NCBI RefSeq assembly: GCF_001984125.1
Contig: NZ_MTQL01000007.1
Span: forward strand, 372,001 to 436,000
Source of the DNA: Leifsonia sp. ALI-44-B
GTDB taxonomy: Bacteria > Actinomycetota > Actinomycetes > Actinomycetales > Microbacteriaceae
DNA length: 64,000 nt
Direction: 5' to 3'
Below are positions 54,801 to 63,699 of this stretch, piece after piece. The notes under the pieces are model-generated. The model saw nothing but the letters and a program-made list of their open reading frames with translations. It was not told the DNA's origin and made no database searches. A program made the translations under genes and the position numbers. Numbering within the stretch: position 1 is the first letter of the stretch; each line of letters begins with the position of its first letter.

Positions 54801-56094
54801 CGACGGCGTGCGCATCTTCACGGGCACCGACAAATCGGCGGCCATCACCATCCCGAACCGTCTGAGTGTGGGCGTGGCCTGCACGTTCTCGAACTCGCCG
54901 GCGCCGTTTGCCACCGTGCGCGTGACGAAGGTGGTCGAGGACTGGAACGGCGCCAACCGCACACCCACGGCCGGATGGACCATGACGACGACGGCGGTGG
55001 CGAACACCGGAAGCACCGTCAGCGTGCTGCCGTCGCGCAACCCCTCGCAGCAGACGGGAGCCGACGGTTCGGCCACGTGGCAGGTGCTGTTCGGCGCGGC
55101 ATCCCAGCGCGGGCGCGTGACCGTGGCCGAGACGACGCAGACCGGTTTCCGCTACCAGAGCCTGGTGTGCACCGTGAACGGCGCCGCCGCGGCCACCACC
55201 GTGACGACCGTGGGCACGCAGGTGCGCGGCGCCGTGAACGTGGATGTCGCACCCGGCGCGGCCGTCGACTGCACGTACACCAACCGACCGACCGCCACGC
55301 TCACGCTCGTCAAGAACGTGTCGTTCGGCGCGGCGGCACCCTCGGCCTGGCAGCTGAGCGCCACGCGCAGCCAGGCCACGGCCCTGGCCGGACCGACCGG
55401 GGCGGGCGGAAGCGGCACCCTCAACGCCGTCCCCGTCTCGGCCGACACCCCGTATCGCCTGTCCGAAGCGGGTGGACCCGCCACCTACGTGCAGGTGGGC
55501 AACTGGGCGTGCGTCACCGCGACCGGCACAGCCGTTCCCGTCACCGCGGCCGGCGATGTGACCCTGATCCGGGCCTCGGATGTCACGTGCACCGTGACGA
55601 ATGCGACGGCCGCCATCACGCTGCTGAAGAACGTGCAGAACCCGTCGACCGGATTCCAGCCCTCCACCTGGAACCTGACGGCCACGCCCGCCGCCCTGAC
55701 GGGGCTCGGCGCGACCACCGTTCCGGGCGCCGACTACTCGGCGGCGAACGGCAACGCGGCGAGCACGTTCGCCGTGCGGCCGGGGCACAGCTACACGCTC
55801 AGCGAGGCCCTCGCGCAGAGCGGCACGCGCCTCGCCTACCAGCAGCTGCGCCTCGAGCTGCGGCAGCCGAACGGCACGTGGACCCCCGTGACCTCGCAGA
55901 CCATCACGGCCCCGGCGGCCGGGCAGACGGCGACCTATCGCTACGTCAACGCGCCCGTCTCGCCCCCCATACTGCCCCTCGCCGGGGGCCCCAGCACGGA
56001 CGCGTTCGTCATCGGCGGCATAGCCGTTTTGACGCTCGCCCTGGCTCTCGCGGTCTGGCAACGACGCCGCCGCACGCGAAGGAGTGCGATGTGA
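51898..56094 (+). CDS. large pilus-tip/surface adhesin with embedded propeller and LPLAGG anchor
   Basis: About 1398 residues. Signal peptide (basic start, hydrophobic run, PGASA), a beta-rich N-terminal part, a DUF11-like domain (TLTFTVTNTSELAAKNDWNF), prealbumin-like domains each starting like ITIQKNVAG and ending CTFTNTP, a propeller-like block (about 590-880, DGTYYYAVRTNGS and repeats), further prealbumin-like domains (ISLEKNVVG, VRVTKVVED, LTLVKNVSF, ITLLKNVQN), then LPLAGG at about 1359-1364, a helix and RRRRTRRS. Probably the tip or minor subunit of the pilus built by the next genes. GTG 51898 chosen for AGGGGG upstream; 51877 and 51913 are alternatives. Confidence 0.8.
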   Translation: MAFRRMSGVRRAPDKRVSRLRRIGTAAAATSAVVALTLGLIAPGASAATVSATAQARPAAPSTTLNASADATVAQALAPSTASQQTALARAASTVSLLAAGVPEAPAQLWLEDFEASTPPAQLGTYAANRYTAAAFWLNYSNCNGVLLNYTVTFPATGYCGTAVEVVTRNQVRRLADVLGQFRLGVVGSTSNTAPVNGSTTGTAGSQANRALVELTTLGGTTTANQTLIESVAPVGLSATAERYYAASIDVAEDSCSTRPLGANNNSRLDVALVVGATATNLTTAPIIACNTPAGRYTSPALTGGFGSETAVRAGRFFTDTAVRLTPAQAAQARIRVSNEISASAGNDFAVDNLRIVDATPSLDKAFSTDLTTTGTPTTLTFTVTNTSELAAKNDWNFTDTLPQGLVVAPTPAVGGTCTNVTGTAFGVQAAAGASSIVVTGGDLATNAASCTITVDVVATAPGTFTNGPANVATVLNAPEAATLVAEAPARITIQKNVAGRAVVGDQFRLALSLGATEVASVTTTGANTGLQSAQIGPINVTRGSVYTISESIVSTATLNTYTTGYQCLRGTTTIATGTSISGPITIPNEAGAEIVCTFTNTPQAASLYCDGTYYYAVRTNGSIAQVNATSSAAPTQLYGAVTGATDINALGVNGDGTSAIAIDRTGTNAVNASGVVNYTIVSGALQGNRTAFTGTQGSFLDRSGAALDGTIIAGAVDPLNGRFVVGKSAVGSVRLWEYTPNALNNGSRFLYLGQVSTGTAAGENGDISFDAQGNLHIVQTAADSSNVGMFSVTRESLLAASGGTIPSSATTRRALSGTDTGNALTAVNGVAFSPTGTVYLGNGTTAYQFDPLTWTRVPNSPRATIGTTAPNTATDLAACTSPSTISLEKNVVGRVNAADQFRIALSAGSPLTESTVATTTGTATGVQSARIGPTPVQINTSVTISETMATGSVSPLTAYTSVYECWADGVRIFTGTDKSAAITIPNRLSVGVACTFSNSPAPFATVRVTKVVEDWNGANRTPTAGWTMTTTAVANTGSTVSVLPSRNPSQQTGADGSATWQVLFGAASQRGRVTVAETTQTGFRYQSLVCTVNGAAAATTVTTVGTQVRGAVNVDVAPGAAVDCTYTNRPTATLTLVKNVSFGAAAPSAWQLSATRSQATALAGPTGAGGSGTLNAVPVSADTPYRLSEAGGPATYVQVGNWACVTATGTAVPVTAAGDVTLIRASDVTCTVTNATAAITLLKNVQNPSTGFQPSTWNLTATPAALTGLGATTVPGADYSAANGNAASTFAVRPGHSYTLSEALAQSGTRLAYQQLRLELRQPNGTWTPVTSQTITAPAAGQTATYRYVNAPVSPPILPLAGGPSTDAFVIGGIAVLTLALALAVWQRRRRTRRSAM

Positions 56095-56210
56095 AGCATT
56101 GATCACACTGCCTCGACGCCTTCGTCCCTGACTTTCAATTTCACCTCACGCAATTTGCTTTCCGATTTTCAAGCTTTTACAAGTCACTCTCATCTCTGAC
56201 AGGAGCAACA

Positions 56211-57764
56211 ATGTCCAGGTCCATCACCCGGCGGGTCACCGCCGCGATCGGCGCCCTCGTCTTGGCGGCCGGCGCGGCGTTCGTGGCCACGGCCCCCGCC
56301 CAGGCTGTCACGCAGCCCGGAAACATCAACCCCGACCAGCCCCGCAGCCTCACGGTGCACAAGTTCGCGCTCGGCCCCAACAACGGCCAGAACGCGGGCA
56401 CCGGCCAGGAGCTGCCCTCCACGACCAACCTCGGCACGCCGTTGTCGGGCGCCGTCTTCACGGCGACGCAGGTCGCCGGTGTCGACCTCACCACGCCCGA
56501 AGGCTGGGCGATCGCCAACAGCCTGAGCCCGCAGTCGGCTTCGACGCGCCTCACCGGCACGCCGTACACGTCGACGCCCTCCGCCGCGAACGGCACCGCC
56601 ACCTTCCCGACGACCATGCCGCTCGGCCTGTTCTACGTGCAGGAGACCGTGCTGCCCGCCGACGCCACCAACCCGACGGCACCGTTCCTCGTGTCGCTGC
56701 CGCTGCCCACCGGCCCGTCCGGCGCCCCGGCGAACCAGTGGATCTACGACGTGCACGTCTACCCCAAGAACGCCGTCACCGAGACCACCAAGACGCGCGT
56801 CCCGGCTCCGGCCAACTCGGCTGAGGCTCGCAACCCCGACCTCATCCGCTGGGCGATCGCCGCGAGCATCCCCACCCTGGCTGCCGGCGACGCGATCACC
56901 GCGTTCTCGCTGACCGACTCGGTGCCGGAAGCGCTCGTGTTCCCGACGACGCCTCCCACGGGCGTCTCGCCGACGACCGTGACGGTCACGAGCCCCGCGG
57001 GCGTCGCGCAGAACTTCGCCCTCGGAACCGACTACACGATCACCAACACCGCGGCCACGCCGACGGCCGAGGGCACCTCGGTGCTCACGTTCACGGCATC
57101 CGGTCTCACGCGTCTGACCACGCTGCAGGGCGGCCTCGTGTCGTTCAACGTGCTCACGCGCGCCGTGTCGATCCCGCCGAACGGCCTCATCACCAACACC
57201 GCAACGGCCAACATCAACGGCGCCACCGAGACCATCTCGGGCACCACCCCGATCGGCCAGCTGACGGTGTCGGCGTTCGAAAGCAACAACGGCGGCCCGC
57301 GCACCCCGCTGGCCGGCGCGGTCTACCAGGTCTACCTGAACCAGAACGACGCCAACAACCAGCAGAACCCGATCTCGATCAACGGCAGCACCAACTGGAC
57401 GACCGATGCAACCGGTTTCGTCGCCATCCCGATCATCACGCCCGGCAACTACTACGTGCGTGAGATCACCCCGCCGGCCGGTTACAACCTGCCGCAGAGC
57501 AACCCGGTCCAGGCCGTGGTCGTCGCGGGCCCGACCTCGACGGCACCTCCCGTGCAGAACTACGTCGAGTTCAACCACACCCAGGTGTCGGCAGCGAACT
57601 TCCTGCTGCCCTTCACCGGTGGTGACGGTGGCGTCTGGTTCGGCATCGGCGGCGGCGCGCTCCTCGCGATCGCCCTCGGCGCCGCGGTCATCGTGTCTCG
57701 TCGCCGCGCCGAAGCCGGTGCCGTCGCCGAGCAGACGCCCGTCGCAACAACGACGTCCGCGTAG
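56211..57764 (+). CDS. SpaA-type major pilin
   Basis: 517 residues. Signal peptide, pilin motif WIYDVHVYPKN with the crosslinking Lys at about 186, a fimbrial isopeptide D2-like middle domain, a prealbumin-like domain with E-box YYVREITPPAGY (near 414), and LPFTGG at 466-471 followed by a hydrophobic helix and basic tail. All parts needed for sortase-polymerised pili are present. AGGAG before the ATG. Lies between the tip protein and sortase genes, a three-gene pilus operon; the AT-rich 116-base gap upstream may add a promoter. Confidence 0.92.
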   Translation: MSRSITRRVTAAIGALVLAAGAAFVATAPAQAVTQPGNINPDQPRSLTVHKFALGPNNGQNAGTGQELPSTTNLGTPLSGAVFTATQVAGVDLTTPEGWAIANSLSPQSASTRLTGTPYTSTPSAANGTATFPTTMPLGLFYVQETVLPADATNPTAPFLVSLPLPTGPSGAPANQWIYDVHVYPKNAVTETTKTRVPAPANSAEARNPDLIRWAIAASIPTLAAGDAITAFSLTDSVPEALVFPTTPPTGVSPTTVTVTSPAGVAQNFALGTDYTITNTAATPTAEGTSVLTFTASGLTRLTTLQGGLVSFNVLTRAVSIPPNGLITNTATANINGATETISGTTPIGQLTVSAFESNNGGPRTPLAGAVYQVYLNQNDANNQQNPISINGSTNWTTDATGFVAIPIITPGNYYVREITPPAGYNLPQSNPVQAVVVAGPTSTAPPVQNYVEFNHTQVSAANFLLPFTGGDGGVWFGIGGGALLAIALGAAVIVSRRRAEAGAVAEQTPVATTTSA

Positions 57765-57773
57765 TCTGACGTG

Positions 57774-58853
57774 ATGCACACGAAGGCGGGGAGTCCTTCG
57801 GGGCCCCCGCCTTCGTCGTCCCCAAATACAGCCCCGGATGCGTCGCTCGACGCGTCTTCCGGTGCCCCTCTGGCCACGCGACGCAGCCTGCGGGCGGCCC
57901 GACGCGCGAGTCGCCGTCCCGGCCGCTGGCGGATGTCGTGGGTCTCCCTCGTCATCGCCCTGATCTCGGTGCTGGGCGCAGGCCTTCTCCTGTTCCCCAC
58001 CGTCGTCTCGTGGTTCAGCCAATACGAGCAATCCCAACGCATCAACGGCCTGACGCAGGATGTCTCGGACCTCGGCACGGCCACCCTGCAACAACAACTC
58101 CAGCGCGCCCGCGAGTACAACGAGAACCTCGTCGGCGGAGGCGCCAACCTCCTCGCCAACGAGCGCCTACCGGTCGCGGACGCACCCGACCAGACCGGCC
58201 AATACGACGACATCCTCAAGGCCGACAAGGCCGGCCTGATGGCCCGCCTCAAGATCCCGGCCATCAACGTCGACCTCCCCGTCTCGCACGGAACCGGCCC
58301 CGATGTGCTCGAACACGGCGTCGGCCACCTCGAGGGCACCGCTTTCCCCGTTGGCGGCGCGTCGACCCGCTCGGTGTTCACGGCCCACCGCGGCCTCGCC
58401 ACCGCCGAACTCTTCACCCACCTCGACCGCGTCACAGAGGACGACACCTTCACCATCGAGGTCTTCGGCGAGGTGCTCGTCTACCGCGTCATCGACACCC
58501 GCATCGTCGAACCGACCGACGGCCAGAGCCTCTTCCCGGTCGACGGCCAAGACCTGGTCACGCTCGTCACCTGCACGCCCCTCGGCGTCAACAGCCACCG
58601 CATCCTGGTCACGGGCGAGCGCGTCATCCCCACCCCCCAATCAGACCTCGACGGCGCGGGCCAACGCCCCGACATCCCCTCGTTCCCCTGGTGGGCCCTG
58701 ATCGCCGCGGGCGTGCTCCTCACGGCCACCGCCTACGTTTGGCACTCGGGCCGCCCGCCGCGCGTGCGCCCGGCTGCGCTATCCGTTGAGGCTGCGGCTG
58801 CGGCTGCGGCTGCGGCTGCGGCCCAGGACAACGTCGAGCCCGAGCAAAAGTAG
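57774..58853 (+). CDS. class C (pilus-assembly) sortase
   Basis: 359 residues. A Pro/Ser/Arg-rich cytoplasmic start, a membrane helix (about 55-80), the sortase barrel with His in FTAHRGL (near 205), Cys in LVTCTPLG (near 266) and Arg in NSHRILVTG, and a second membrane helix near the C terminus, typical of class C enzymes. It would polymerise the preceding pilin. The usual lid DPW/DPF is not seen. Ends in an 11-Ala run coded by a hexanucleotide repeat. Start ATG 57774 (GTG 57771 possible) lacks a clear binding site. Confidence 0.92.
   Translation: MHTKAGSPSGPPPSSSPNTAPDASLDASSGAPLATRRSLRAARRASRRPGRWRMSWVSLVIALISVLGAGLLLFPTVVSWFSQYEQSQRINGLTQDVSDLGTATLQQQLQRAREYNENLVGGGANLLANERLPVADAPDQTGQYDDILKADKAGLMARLKIPAINVDLPVSHGTGPDVLEHGVGHLEGTAFPVGGASTRSVFTAHRGLATAELFTHLDRVTEDDTFTIEVFGEVLVYRVIDTRIVEPTDGQSLFPVDGQDLVTLVTCTPLGVNSHRILVTGERVIPTPQSDLDGAGQRPDIPSFPWWALIAAGVLLTATAYVWHSGRPPRVRPAALSVEAAAAAAAAAAAQDNVEPEQK
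58791..58820 (+). repeat. hexanucleotide repeat coding the poly-Ala tail of the sortase
   Basis: Five exact GCTGCG units give Ala codons near the C terminus. The same hexamer type codes the CutC-ROK linker, on the other strand. Confidence 0.85.
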
Positions 58854-58867
58854 CGACTCGCCTCGCC

Positions 58868-59875
58868 CTAAGGGATCGTCGTGCCGCGCGCGACGAGCCG
58901 GCAGTCCGTGCGCTCGATACCAGTCGGCAGCGGCGACCCGTCGATCGCGGCGAACAGCAGCTCGGATGCGCGGCGGCCCAACAGGTCGAGGTTCATGTCG
59001 ACACTCGAGATGGGCGGATTGGTATCGGCCGTGATCAACTCCCAGTTGTCGAAGCCGATGAGGGCGACATCCGTCGGCACCCGTCTGCCTCGCGCGTGCA
59101 GGGCGTCGAGGGCGCCGCGCGCGATCTGGTCGGAGTCGCAGATGACGGCGTCGATCTCGGGATGGGTGTCGAGCAGCATGAGGGTGGCGCTGCGGCCCCA
59201 GCGTTCAGTCCACTCCCCGTAGTCGGTGCGGTGCGCGAGCGGCACCCCCGAAGCCGTCAGCGCGGCATCGATGCCGAGAGCCCGGTCGCGCGCCGCTTGC
59301 GCCGTCGGCAGGCCGCGCACGTGCGCGATGCGGCGCCGGCCGGTCGAGAGGAGGTGTTCGGCGGCGATGCGCCCGCCCTGCACATTGTCGGGCGTGAGCG
59401 AAAAGTCGGTCGGATCGTCTGAGGGCGTGTAGACGTAGGCGACGGGGAACGGAAGTGCCGATCCGAGCGAGCGACGGGCGTCGGTGAGGCTGCCAACGAC
59501 CATGAGCGCGTCGACCTGTTTGGCGGCGAGCGTGCGCACGTGTCGCTGCTCGCGGATGGCGTCGCCCCGAGCATCGCTCAGCAGCACCGAAATCTCGTCG
59601 GCCCCGAAAGCGTCTTCGGCGGCCATGAGGATGGGCAGGCTGAAACGACCTTCGAGGTCGGATGTCAGCAGGCCGACGGTTCCGCTGCGCCCGCGGGAGA
59701 GACTGCGGGCCATCGCGTTGTGCTCGAAAGACAGCGATCGCGCCGCCTCGTGGACGCGCGTCTTGGTCGCTTCGCGGACCTCGGAGCGGTTGTTCAGTGC
59801 CTTCGAGGCCGTCGCCACCGACACCCCGGCCAGACGCGCCACATCGACCAGCGTGACCGCTTTGCTGCGCCGCAT
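58868..59875 (-). CDS. LacI-family transcriptional regulator of the GH127 locus
   Basis: 335 residues. HTH TLVDVARLAGVSVATASKAL and hinge region SLSFEHNAMARSLSRGRSG, then effector domain (ICDSDQIARGAL, ALIGFDNWE). ATG 59875 follows GAGGAG. Divergent from GH127, with a LacI-type operator between them; converges on the sortase gene with a 14-base gap. Likely represses the beta-arabinoside genes until a breakdown product binds. Confidence 0.92.
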   Translation of the reverse strand: MRRSKAVTLVDVARLAGVSVATASKALNNRSEVREATKTRVHEAARSLSFEHNAMARSLSRGRSGTVGLLTSDLEGRFSLPILMAAEDAFGADEISVLLSDARGDAIREQRHVRTLAAKQVDALMVVGSLTDARRSLGSALPFPVAYVYTPSDDPTDFSLTPDNVQGGRIAAEHLLSTGRRRIAHVRGLPTAQAARDRALGIDAALTASGVPLAHRTDYGEWTERWGRSATLMLLDTHPEIDAVICDSDQIARGALDALHARGRRVPTDVALIGFDNWELITADTNPPISSVDMNLDLLGRRASELLFAAIDGSPLPTGIERTDCRLVARGTTIP

Positions 59876-60000
59876 CCAAAACTCCTCGAAAATGTTTTGT
59901 CGCCGTTCGACGGCGCCACATCCCCGCCAGCCCCGTGGGGTTTCCAGAGTAGCGGACCTCTCGCGAGCACCGAAGAACCATCCGCAAAATCTCAACTCTT

Positions 60001-60029
60001 GAAACCGCTTTCGTTTTACATTACGGTAA
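60001..60029 (+). promoter_or_regulatory. LacI-type operator in the LacI/GH127 divergent promoter
   Basis: GAAACCGCTTTC (60001-60012) has GAAA/TTTC arms around a central CG, the LacI/CcpA-type pattern. TTACGGTAA (60021-60029) is a second palindrome beside it. Together with AT-rich flanks they mark the regulatory core of the 278-base gap. Confidence 0.65.
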
Positions 60030-60153
60030 CCAGATCGACTCATTGCCGACACTGTGGTGGGCTTCGATATGTGACATAGCACAAGAGCGTGCGGTCGCCG
60101 TGGGTCGTTCGACTCATCGCATCGCTGCGAATGAACGAACGAAAGGATGCGCG

Positions 60154-62262
60154 GTGACCCTGACCAGTGCACGATCAACCGGCCCCCTCGCCACACCGCG
60201 CCGAGCGCGCCGCCGGCCCCTCGATGCCGACGCTGCGAGCTTCACGTCGGGCCTGCACGCATCCTGGCTGCGTCGCAACGTCGACGCCTCCCTCCCCCAC
60301 GGCATCGCGATGCTCGAAACCGCCGGCAACCTCGACAACCTGAGGCGCCTCGCCGGTGAGTCCGATGCTCCGTTCCGCGGGCAGCTCTTCGCCGACAGCG
60401 ACGTGTACAAGACGTTGGAGGCGATCGCGTGGCAGGTGGGCGACGCCGAGGCGCAGCATCCCGAACTCATGCGGTTCTACCGCGACACCGTCGGCCTGCT
60501 CGAACGCGCCCAGCGCGACGACGGCTATCTCGACTCGGCCTACCAGCTCGGCGAGGGCGACGCCGGGCCCTGGACGAACTTCACCCACGGCCACGAGCTC
60601 TACTGCCTCGGGCACCTGCTGCAGGCGGGCATCGCGGGGTATCGAGCTCTGGGCGACGACCGGTTGCTCGGCGTCGGCATCCGCTTCGTCGACCTCGTGA
60701 TCGACCTTTATGGCGGGCCCGAATCGGACGTGTACTGCGGACATCCCGAAATCGAGACGGCCCTCGTTGAGCTGTATCGCACGACGGGTGACGAGCGTCA
60801 CCTCGATCTGGCCGAAGCGTTCATCCGCCGCCGGGGAAGCGGTTTCATCGGCGAAGGCGTCTATGGCGCGCAGTATTACCAGGACGACACGAGTGTTCTC
60901 GACACCGACATCATGCGCGGCCACGCCGTGCGCGCGCTCTACCTGAACGCCGGGGTCACCGACCTCTACCTCGAACGCGGCGACGAAGCCCTGCTCAACG
61001 CCATGAAGACGCAGTGGGATGACCTGGTCGGAAAACGCCTCTACCTCACGGGCGGCACGGGCTCGCGGCACCGCGACGAGTCGTTCGGCGACGCCTACGA
61101 GCTGCCAAGCGAACGCGCCTATGCCGAGACCTGCGCTGGAATCGCCCTCATCAACTGGGCGTGGCGTATGCACGTCGCCACGGGCGAGTCCCGCTACCTC
61201 GATGCCGCCGAGAACGCGCTCTACAACGTGGTGTCGGCCGGCATCTCGGTCGACGGCCTGTCCTACTTCTATAGCAACCCGCTGCAGAGGCGGCCCGACC
61301 ACGGCGCCAGCCAGGAGGAATCGAGCGGTCGCCGCCTGGCTTGGTATAGCTGCGCATGCTGCCCGCCCAACCTCATGCGCACGTTTGCGTCGCTGCAGAA
61401 CCTGCTCGCGACCTCGGGCGGCGACACCGTGCAGGTGGCCAACTACGCCGCGAGCAGCATCCGTCTGCCGCGCATCGACGCCCCTGGGGCGACCTCAACC
61501 GATGAATCCTCGGATGCCGCAGCCGCCGTGCTGCACATCGACACCGATTACCCGGCCTCGGGTTCGGTGACGCTGCGCTTCGACGAGGCCTGGGCGGGAA
61601 CGCTGGAGCTGCGGGTGCCCGAGTGGTCCCGCACCGGGGGGCGGCGAGCGCGGCTCACCGTCGATGGCGAGCCTCGTGACTCCGCCTCAGCGAACGCCCC
61701 CGTCGACTCGGGGTGGCTCCGCGTGGAGGGGCCCTTCGCGGCCGACACCGCGATCCGGCTGGAGCTCGACGTGAGCCCGAGCCTCGTGTTCCCGCATCCG
61801 CGCATCGACGGCCTGCGCGGAAGCGTCGCGGTCCGACGCGGGCCGCTCGTCTACTGCGTCGACCAGACCGACAACGCCGTCGACATCGAGACCGTGGATG
61901 TCACAACCGACGCGTCGGTCGTCGAGGTCTCGGGCAGCGAGATCGTCGGCGGCTTCGGGCCCTTCCTCGGCATCGACGCGCTGCGCACCCTGCCCGATCC
62001 GGCGGCCGTGAGCCTGTATTCGAACACCCCGGAGCCGATTGCCGGGGCATCCCCCGAAGCCGCTGCATCCGGCTCATCCGGCTCATCCGGCTCATCCGGC
62101 TCATCCGGCTCAATCCTCCCGTCGCACGCTGAGAAGGCGCGCCTGATCTTGCGCCCCTATGCCCTCTGGGGCAACGGGCCGGCACCCGCCGCCATGCGCG
62201 TATGGATGCCCCGCGCCTCGGTCCCCGCACGCCCGATCCCCACAGACCGCACCACCGCATAA
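60154..62262 (+). CDS. GH127 beta-L-arabinofuranosidase
   Basis: 702 residues, no signal peptide. An (alpha/alpha)6 barrel with AWQVGDAEAQHPELMRFYRD, HGHELYCLGHLLQAGI, GTGSRHRDESFGDAYELP, and the metal-binding/catalytic Cys motif CACCPPN (near 402), as in the Bifidobacterium enzyme HypBA1. It removes beta-L-arabinofuranose from plant hydroxyproline-rich glycoprotein-type sugars. GTG start with GAAAGGA. A nine-base tandem repeat gives a Gly-Ser run near the C terminus. Confidence 0.92.
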   Translation: MTLTSARSTGPLATPRRARRRPLDADAASFTSGLHASWLRRNVDASLPHGIAMLETAGNLDNLRRLAGESDAPFRGQLFADSDVYKTLEAIAWQVGDAEAQHPELMRFYRDTVGLLERAQRDDGYLDSAYQLGEGDAGPWTNFTHGHELYCLGHLLQAGIAGYRALGDDRLLGVGIRFVDLVIDLYGGPESDVYCGHPEIETALVELYRTTGDERHLDLAEAFIRRRGSGFIGEGVYGAQYYQDDTSVLDTDIMRGHAVRALYLNAGVTDLYLERGDEALLNAMKTQWDDLVGKRLYLTGGTGSRHRDESFGDAYELPSERAYAETCAGIALINWAWRMHVATGESRYLDAAENALYNVVSAGISVDGLSYFYSNPLQRRPDHGASQEESSGRRLAWYSCACCPPNLMRTFASLQNLLATSGGDTVQVANYAASSIRLPRIDAPGATSTDESSDAAAAVLHIDTDYPASGSVTLRFDEAWAGTLELRVPEWSRTGGRRARLTVDGEPRDSASANAPVDSGWLRVEGPFAADTAIRLELDVSPSLVFPHPRIDGLRGSVAVRRGPLVYCVDQTDNAVDIETVDVTTDASVVEVSGSEIVGGFGPFLGIDALRTLPDPAAVSLYSNTPEPIAGASPEAAASGSSGSSGSSGSSGSILPSHAEKARLILRPYALWGNGPAPAAMRVWMPRASVPARPIPTDRTTA
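62068..62112 (+). repeat. nine-base tandem repeat in GH127
   Basis: Five exact TCCGGCTCA units encode a repeating Ser-Gly-Ser stretch in a surface loop. In-frame by length, so copy changes would not break the gene. Confidence 0.9.
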
Positions 62263-62378
62263 CCCCGCACGACTATTTCCTGCACCACGACACCCCGCAC
62301 GACGACTCCCGCTCCACCGCACGACGACCCGACCCCCGCCGGGCCGCTCCCACCTTTCAGAAGGAGAAGTGACGCACC
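62263..62378 (+). other. C-rich leader with degenerate CCGCACGAC repeats
   Basis: The gap before the binding-protein gene repeats CCCCGCACGAC-like words about four times and is poor in G. It should be single-stranded in the message. An AAGGAG lies 12 bases before the ATG, longer than usual. Confidence 0.5.
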
Positions 62379-63674
62379 ATGAGGCACTCAAGAACAACGC
62401 TGTTTCGCCTGATCGCGCTCGGCACCGCAACGGCTGCCGCGTTCTCGTTGTCCGCCTGCAGTTCGGGTGGTGGCGACGCCGACACCCTGACCGTCTGGAC
62501 CCGTTCCGACGGCGAGGTCTACACCAAGCAGCTCGCCGAGATGTACGAGAAGGCCAACCCCGGTCTCACGGTCGATGTGACCGTGCTGCCGAACTCCGAT
62601 GTGCAGCAGAAGCTGGGCTCGGCGATCAGCTCGGGCAACCCGCCGGATGTCGTGGCCATCGACGTCGTGAAGGCGCCCTACTTCATCAACGCGGGCGCCT
62701 TCCAGGACCTGACCGAGCGCATCGACGGACTCGACTACGCCGACGACCTCCTGCCAGCCCAGGTCGATGCCGGCACCTTCGAGGACAAGAAGTACACGTC
62801 GCCGTTCACCGCCGACACCTCGGTGCTCTACTACAACAAGGATCTGTTCCGTCAGGCGGGGCTCGACCCTGAGGCGCCTCCGACCACCTGGCAGGAGTTC
62901 GCCACCGCGGCCGACAGCATCGGCGGTCTCGGCGACGACATCACCGGCTACCACTACTCCGCGGGCTGCGGCGGGTGTGCCGCGTTCGCCCTCGCCCCCA
63001 TGGTGTGGGCGTCCGGCGGCGACTTCATCGACGCCGACAGCGGCGCGTTGAACCCCGACGCCACGTTCACCGACCCGGTCGTCACCGAGTTCATCGAACT
63101 GCTCAACGGCATGGTGGCGGATGGCGGCATCACAACGGCCAGCCAGACCGACGGCGGCGAGAACTATGGCGGCGCGTTCGAGAACGGCAAGCTCGGCATG
63201 GTCGCGAGTGGTTCGTTCTACCTGAACACGCTGCAGTCGTCCGATCTGCCGTTCGAGATGGGTGTCACGCCGTTGCCCGGCAAGAATGCCGGCGAGATCT
63301 CATCCATGGTCGGTGGCGATGTGCTCGCCATTCCCGAGGGCGCCAAGAACGGTGACGCCGCCTGGGACTTCGTGAAGTGGGCGACCGGGGATGACGCGCA
63401 GAAGTCCCTGGCCGAGAGTGGTTTCACCCCGGTGCGCACCGACCTCTACGAGTCGGACTACAGCTCGAAGGGACCGGAGCAGGCCGCACTCGTCGAGGCC
63501 GCGCTGCAGGGTCAGGTGCCGTACACGGTGTCGTTCAACGCGCTGTTCAGCGACCCGAACGGCCCCATGGTGAGCCTGATGCAGGCCGGTGTGTTCGGTG
63601 ACGATGTGGATGCCGCATCCGCCGCCGCGCAGAAGACCGCCGAGCAGATCGTCACGCAGAACGCCACGGAATAG
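62379..63674 (+). CDS. extracellular sugar-binding lipoprotein of ABC importer
   Basis: 431 residues. Lipobox LSAC after the signal peptide, then family 1 binding protein (TLTVWTRSDGEVYTKQL, ASGSFYLNTLQ, GGDVLAIPEGAKNGDAAWDF). Probably takes up beta-arabino-oligosaccharides because it follows GH127. A cluster of three Cys (CGGCA) in the middle is unusual for the family. Confidence 0.9.
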   Translation: MRHSRTTLFRLIALGTATAAAFSLSACSSGGGDADTLTVWTRSDGEVYTKQLAEMYEKANPGLTVDVTVLPNSDVQQKLGSAISSGNPPDVVAIDVVKAPYFINAGAFQDLTERIDGLDYADDLLPAQVDAGTFEDKKYTSPFTADTSVLYYNKDLFRQAGLDPEAPPTTWQEFATAADSIGGLGDDITGYHYSAGCGGCAAFALAPMVWASGGDFIDADSGALNPDATFTDPVVTEFIELLNGMVADGGITTASQTDGGENYGGAFENGKLGMVASGSFYLNTLQSSDLPFEMGVTPLPGKNAGEISSMVGGDVLAIPEGAKNGDAAWDFVKWATGDDAQKSLAESGFTPVRTDLYESDYSSKGPEQAALVEAALQGQVPYTVSFNALFSDPNGPMVSLMQAGVFGDDVDAASAAAQKTAEQIVTQNATE

Positions 63675-63699
63675 CCGACGACGAGTTGATGGAGCAGAC

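Noticed and set aside
52048-56106. 1352-codon open frame antisense to the tip protein
   Set aside because: It mirrors the codon pattern of the real gene, is extremely rich in Gly and Arg and has no domain or binding site; long antisense frames are expected in such GC-rich DNA.
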